NCBI GenBank assembly: GCA_902588835.1
Contig: CACIQQ010000002.1
Location: 1-64,000, forward strand
Source: an uncultured Pelagibacteraceae bacterium
Lineage (GTDB): Bacteria; Pseudomonadota; Alphaproteobacteria; Pelagibacterales; Pelagibacteraceae
Direction: 5' to 3'
DNA length: 64,000 nt
Of this stretch, positions 59,032 through 64,000 are shown one piece after another. How positions within the stretch are numbered: the stretch's first letter is position 1; the number at the start of each line of letters is the position of its first letter. The notes below the pieces were generated by a model. It did no database searches. It was given only the letters and a program-made list of their open reading frames with translations, and was not told the origin of the DNA. A program made the translations under genes and the position numbers.

Positions 59032-59759
59032 ATTTAAAAACAAAGGAACTTGAGAGATATTCTCGACAAATAATTATTAAAGATATTGGTATCTCAGGAC
59101 AAAAAAAAATTAAAAACTCAAAAGTTCTTATTGTTGGATTGGGTGGATTAGGGTGTCCTGTTGTAGAATATTTGTGTAGATCTGGAGTAGGCACGATTGG
59201 TTTAGTTGATCATGATAAGATAGATCTTTCAAATATACATAGACAATCTATGTTTACGACAAAAGATATTGGTAAGTACAAAGTAAAAGTAGTTAGTGAC
59301 AGAGTTAAAAAGATTAATCCAAACGTAAAAATAGAGAGTTATAAAAAAAAATTAAATCAATCGAATGTTGAAAACCTTATAAGGAATTTCGATATAGTGG
59401 TAGATGGAACAGACAATTTCACAAGTAAACTTCTTGTAAATGAATTTTCTAGGAAATTTAAAAAAATTTTTGTGTGTGGTGCAATTAGTAAATTTGATGG
59501 TCACATATTTAGTTTTAATTTTTCAAAAGATAAGAAGTTGTGTTTAAAATCTTTTTATCAAACAATACCAAATGATGAAGTTTTAAATTGTGAGGCAGAC
59601 GGTGTTGTTGGTACAATAGCAAGTGTTGTAGGTAGTATTCAGGCAAATGAAGTAATCAAAAATATTGTGGGAATTGGAAAAAGTTTAAATGGCAAAGTTT
59701 TGATAATAAACCTTTTAAATCTAGACTTTAGAGTAAGTAACCTTAAAAAGATAAGATGA
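59028..59759 (+). CDS. ThiF/MoeB-family adenylyltransferase (E1-like) without zinc-binding CxxC pairs
   Basis: The 243-residue protein has RYSRQIIIKDIG, the ATP motif GLGGLGCPV, DxDxIxxSNxxRQ-like DHDKIDLSNIHRQ, and the E1-type Cys region NCEADGVVGTIASVVGS. In MoeB and ThiF two CxxC pairs bind zinc; here the first reads CLKS and the protein ends before the second. It activates a ubiquitin-like sulfur carrier (ThiS or MoaD) by adenylation. Which carrier it serves is not clear. It is coupled to dut and the SH3 protein gene by overlaps. Confidence 0.85.
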   Translation: MNLKTKELERYSRQIIIKDIGISGQKKIKNSKVLIVGLGGLGCPVVEYLCRSGVGTIGLVDHDKIDLSNIHRQSMFTTKDIGKYKVKVVSDRVKKINPNVKIESYKKKLNQSNVENLIRNFDIVVDGTDNFTSKLLVNEFSRKFKKIFVCGAISKFDGHIFSFNFSKDKKLCLKSFYQTIPNDEVLNCEADGVVGTIASVVGSIQANEVIKNIVGIGKSLNGKVLIINLLNLDFRVSNLKKIR

Positions 59760-60205
59760 TTAAAAAATTTTTAATTATAAAATTATTTTTATTTAGTTTT
59801 TTTTTGACTAATTCTTATTCAGATAACAATACGTATATGTCGCTTAAGAATAAAAAGGTAAATGTAAGATATGGCCCTGGATTAGATTACCCAATAAAAT
59901 TTGTATTTAATAAAAAGAATTATCCTGTTGAAATTATAGACCAAAAAGAAAATTTTAGAAAAATTTTAGATTTTAAGAAAAATAGCGGATGGATTCATAG
60001 ATCTCAGTTAAAAAAAAGTAGTTCATTTATAACGCTAGATACTATAATTCTTTTTTCTGATAGTACAAAATTTTCAAGACCTATTGCAAAAATTGAGTCG
60101 GGTAGACTATTAAATACAAAAAAGTGTAATTTAAATTGGTGTAGAGTTGAAACTGGAGAATATAAAGGATGGGTTTTAAAAGAAAATCTTTGGGGGTTAA
60201 ATTAA
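59756..60205 (+). CDS. Exported SH3-domain protein
   Basis: The 149-residue protein has a signal peptide (residues 1-22, ending NSYS) and two bacterial SH3-like units: KNKKVNVRYGPGLDYPI with SGWIHRSQL, and a second unit ending GWVLKENLWGL. Such proteins bind peptidoglycan or act as envelope scaffold in the periplasm. Function is inferred from the domain only. It overlaps the upstream gene by 4 bp and ends 1 bp before the peroxiredoxin gene. Confidence 0.8.
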   Translation: MIKKFLIIKLFLFSFFLTNSYSDNNTYMSLKNKKVNVRYGPGLDYPIKFVFNKKNYPVEIIDQKENFRKILDFKKNSGWIHRSQLKKSSSFITLDTIILFSDSTKFSRPIAKIESGRLLNTKKCNLNWCRVETGEYKGWVLKENLWGLN

Positions 60206-60206
60206 A

Positions 60207-60692
60207 ATGAAATACAAAATTAACGATCAAATTCCCGATTGTGAAGTTTTCCAATTAATTGATGGAAATCCGAAAAAATTTCAAATAAACGACTTTTTTA
60301 AAGATAATAAATCTATTCTATTGGGAATGCCCGGTGCGTTTACATCTGTGTGCTCAAATAAACACTTACCAAGTTATAAAGATAACATTGATAAGATAAG
60401 ATCCAAAGGTGTTGATAAAGTTTTTTGTATCAGTGTAAATGATCCATATGTTATGGATGCTTGGGCCAAAATTTCAAAAGTTGAGAATGAGATAATAATG
60501 TTAGCAGATCCTTTTGGAGATTTTTCCAACAAATTAGGAGTATTAGTAAATAAAGATGCAAAAGGCCTAGGAATGAGATCTAATCGATATACGATGGTTA
60601 TTGAAAATAAAGTTATAAAATACGTAGCTGTAGAAAAGGAAACAGGGATCTGTGAGCTATCAGCTGCAGATAATGTTTTATCTAAGCTTTAG
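60207..60692 (+). CDS. Peroxiredoxin, Prx5/glutaredoxin-dependent type
   Basis: The 161-residue protein has the peroxidatic Cys in PGAFTSVCSNKHLP (near residue 50), SVNDPYVMDAW and LADPFGDFSNKLG, the pattern of Prx5-type peroxiredoxins. A further Cys lies in TGICELS near the C-terminus. It reduces hydrogen peroxide and organic peroxides with glutathione/glutaredoxin or thioredoxin. It is convergent with the zinc-ribbon mini-gene. Confidence 0.93.
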   Translation: MKYKINDQIPDCEVFQLIDGNPKKFQINDFFKDNKSILLGMPGAFTSVCSNKHLPSYKDNIDKIRSKGVDKVFCISVNDPYVMDAWAKISKVENEIIMLADPFGDFSNKLGVLVNKDAKGLGMRSNRYTMVIENKVIKYVAVEKETGICELSAADNVLSKL

Positions 60693-60698
60693 AGGTCT

Positions 60699-60878
60699 TT
60701 ATTTTTGTTGTGAACAAACGTCTTTAATTACCGGCACATTAGCACAATCACCACATTTAGTTAATTGAACTATGCATCCATCATCTAGAACTTTTACATC
60801 AACTTTTCTATCACATTTAGAGCATGTAGAAGAAATTGTTAGTCCACATTTTTTACAATTGTAGTTTTGTAATTCCAT
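60699..60878 (-). CDS. 59-residue zinc-ribbon-like protein
   Basis: The minus strand has a 60-codon frame starting MELQNYNCKKCGLTI. Its eight Cys fall as CxxC (8,11), CxxC (19,22), C35, CxxC (42,45) and C55, suited to one or two structural zinc sites. There is no clear Shine-Dalgarno sequence, but the Cys spacing is unlikely by chance. I do not recognise a family. It is the last gene on the minus-strand katG side; the 120 bp upstream hold two Fur-box-like sequences. Confidence 0.65.
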   Translation of the reverse strand: MELQNYNCKKCGLTISSTCSKCDRKVDVKVLDDGCIVQLTKCGDCANVPVIKDVCSQQK

Positions 60879-60924
60879 AATACAAAAATAATTGGTGTAA
60901 AAATATTTTTCAAGAAAATACTGT

Positions 60925-60943
60925 GATAATGATAATTGTTTGC
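60925..60943. promoter_or_regulatory. Fur-box-like sequence 1
   Basis: GATAATGATAATTGTTTGC matches the 19-bp Fur consensus GATAATGATAATCATTATC at 15 positions. It is 47 bp upstream of the zinc-ribbon start. A/T-rich DNA raises the chance of such matches; the fully matched left half (12 bases) is the main argument. Confidence 0.35.
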
Positions 60944-60979
60944 AAAAAAATTTTTTTTTATGGGATTATTTAGTTTGAA

Positions 60980-60994
60980 TAATAATCATTCTCA
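60980..60994. promoter_or_regulatory. Fur-box-like sequence 2
   Basis: TAATAATCATTCTCA matches the 7-1-7 Fur consensus TGATAATnATTATCA at 12 of 14 positions. It lies just 4 bp after the stop of the DUF2061 gene and 102 bp upstream of the zinc-ribbon start. Confidence 0.35.
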
Positions 60995-60998
60995 ATGA

Positions 60999-61241
60999 CT
61001 ATTTTTTAGATTTACTTGCCCACCATTTATCTAGAATAAAATACCAAACAGAGTTTGCGATAGGTTCAACTATAGCATCAGTAAGGGCAATCATAAAAGA
61101 AACATCTGCAACTAACATTAAAACTGTAATTGCTATTGCAAAATGACCAACAGTATAAACGATTGTCCTTAATATTGAGCCTCTATTGTTACTGTATATT
61201 TCTTTACTTGCTTCAAATATACCTTTTGTAACTTCGACCAT
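60999..61241 (-). CDS. DUF2061-like membrane protein
   Basis: The 80-residue protein has a polar N-terminus and two hydrophobic helices (RTIVYTVGHFAIAITVLMLV and FMIALTDAIVEPIANSVWYF) ending in a basic tail (DKWWASKSKK). This resembles DUF2061, including the Arg-Thr start of the first helix and the aromatic end. Its role is unknown. It directly follows the oxygenase gene with no gap. Confidence 0.75.
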   Translation of the reverse strand: MVEVTKGIFEASKEIYSNNRGSILRTIVYTVGHFAIAITVLMLVADVSFMIALTDAIVEPIANSVWYFILDKWWASKSKK

Positions 61242-61853
61242 TTATTTAAAAGGACTTTCTAAAACACAAGCTACTAGATGTATTCTAGACTGTTCTCCTC
61301 CGTTAAAAAAATTATGATATTTAGTGTTATTCGTTATCCAAACTTTTCCATCTGCTGGTAAATGTTTTGCTACATTTTCAATGACCATAGAGCACCCTTG
61401 ATTTGTGACAATTGGCACATGTAATCTGCACTCCGGATCTTTATGCCAGCTGAGAGTTGACCTTGGTTCTTTTAGTAAAAGTCTTACTCTTCCAAGCTTA
61501 AACTTTTTACTTAATGTTTCATAAACTTCTTTAAAATATGTTTTTTCAAACTCCGGTAAAAGTTGCGTATATTTTGACTCGTCTATATCAACGTCTCTTG
61601 AAACTTCTTTTCCACTTTCATCAGCAATGGTCCAATATTTACCTCTAATTTTATTTCCATTAATTGAGTCTGCATCATTTGGGATTTGATTTAAAGGTAT
61701 TGCGCCAAAATGTGTAACTCCAGGTGTATTAAATTTTTTTTCTTTTAGAATTAATTCCAAGTCTTTTCTTAATCTATCAATATCAAATTTTAGATTTGGA
61801 ACTTCATAGAAATCTTCAAAAGATACCTTGGGAGTGTTTAAAGCAGTTTCCAT
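61242..61853 (-). CDS. 2OG-Fe(II) oxygenase, aspartyl/asparaginyl beta-hydroxylase type
   Basis: The 203-residue protein has the iron ligands in WHKDPECRLHVPI (HxD) and the distal His in the SRIHLVACV segment, the layout of the Asp/Asn beta-hydroxylase (Asp_Arg_Hydrox) family. It uses 2-oxoglutarate, O2 and iron to hydroxylate a protein or small substrate, which is unknown. It lies 5 bp after katG and is adjacent to the DUF2061 gene, so the three form one unit. Confidence 0.83.
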   Translation of the reverse strand: METALNTPKVSFEDFYEVPNLKFDIDRLRKDLELILKEKKFNTPGVTHFGAIPLNQIPNDADSINGNKIRGKYWTIADESGKEVSRDVDIDESKYTQLLPEFEKTYFKEVYETLSKKFKLGRVRLLLKEPRSTLSWHKDPECRLHVPIVTNQGCSMVIENVAKHLPADGKVWITNNTKYHNFFNGGEQSRIHLVACVLESPFK

Positions 61854-61858
61854 TTTTT

Positions 61859-64000
<2,142 letters not shown>

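Overview
The window is a gene-dense, strongly A+T-rich stretch of an alphaproteobacterial chromosome. Evidence for the group: a RegB-type redox sensor kinase, a SUV3-type helicase followed by FdxA and CarD, the rpsT/dnaA, mutM, ubiE-ubiB-coaBC-dut neighbourhood, a COQ7 hydroxylase and a HIG1-domain protein. Very short intergenic gaps (divergent gene pairs 23-37 bp apart), many start/stop overlaps and extreme A/T codon use fit a streamlined marine lineage of the SAR11/Pelagibacterales type. That assignment is inferred from gene content and style, not from a marker-gene tree. No CRISPR array, transposase, prophage or rRNA gene was found.

Layout. 1-4408: end of cobT (cut by the window edge), regB and gyrB. 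4679-12099: a cell-surface glycan island with two CDP-paratose-epimerase-like SDR enzymes, glycosyltransferases of the GT2, GT61 and GT17 types, a DUF4422-like protein and two SAM methyltransferases, with a tRNA-Ser(GGA) in its middle. 12101-21624: a translation block on the minus strand (GT4 - thrS - infC - rpmI - rplT - pheS - pheT - lepA). 21661-31054: alpha/beta hydrolase, SDR protein, glutamate synthase (gltD-gltB), undecaprenyl-diphosphatase and an EamA transporter. 31063-36321: pyruvate dehydrogenase E1 and E2 genes with an unusual domain arrangement, and a thiolase. 36385-41965: tRNA-Arg, hotdog thioesterase, Asp/Glu racemase family, SUV3-type helicase, TerB-like protein, FdxA, CarD, a strong bidirectional terminator and a 23-residue Lys/Arg-rich mini-gene. 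42164-51112: acyl-CoA synthetase, tRNA-Leu, YqaA, DsbB, COQ7, HNH endonuclease, esterase, HIG1 protein, TlpA, argH, a mini-lipoprotein, lysA and plsC. 51115-55076: dnaN, dnaA, rpsT, mutM. 55111-60692: ubiE, ubiB, coaBC, dut, a ThiF/MoeB-like E1 enzyme, an SH3-domain protein and a peroxiredoxin. 60699-64000: a zinc-ribbon mini-protein, a DUF2061 protein, a 2OG-Fe(II) oxygenase and katG (cut by the window edge).

How the parts fit. Most of the window is core metabolism and information processing packed into operons. The most unusual points are: (1) the lipoyl domain of pyruvate dehydrogenase is fused to the N-terminus of E1 (AceE), while the E2 protein has none; (2) a compact autonomous transcription unit encodes a 23-residue peptide with 18 Lys/Arg; (3) a long inverted repeat lies directly upstream of the aceE start; (4) a katG catalase-peroxidase cluster in a lineage that typically lacks catalase; (5) GyrB lacks the large C-terminal insert of Gram-negative gyrases; (6) a ThiF/MoeB-like enzyme lacks the zinc-binding CxxC pairs; (7) CarD carries a long Lys-rich N-terminal extension and an acidic tail. 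Three short genes missed by length-limited gene calling are described at 41894-41965, 49080-49196 and 60699-60878; a fourth, weaker one is at 36467-36550.
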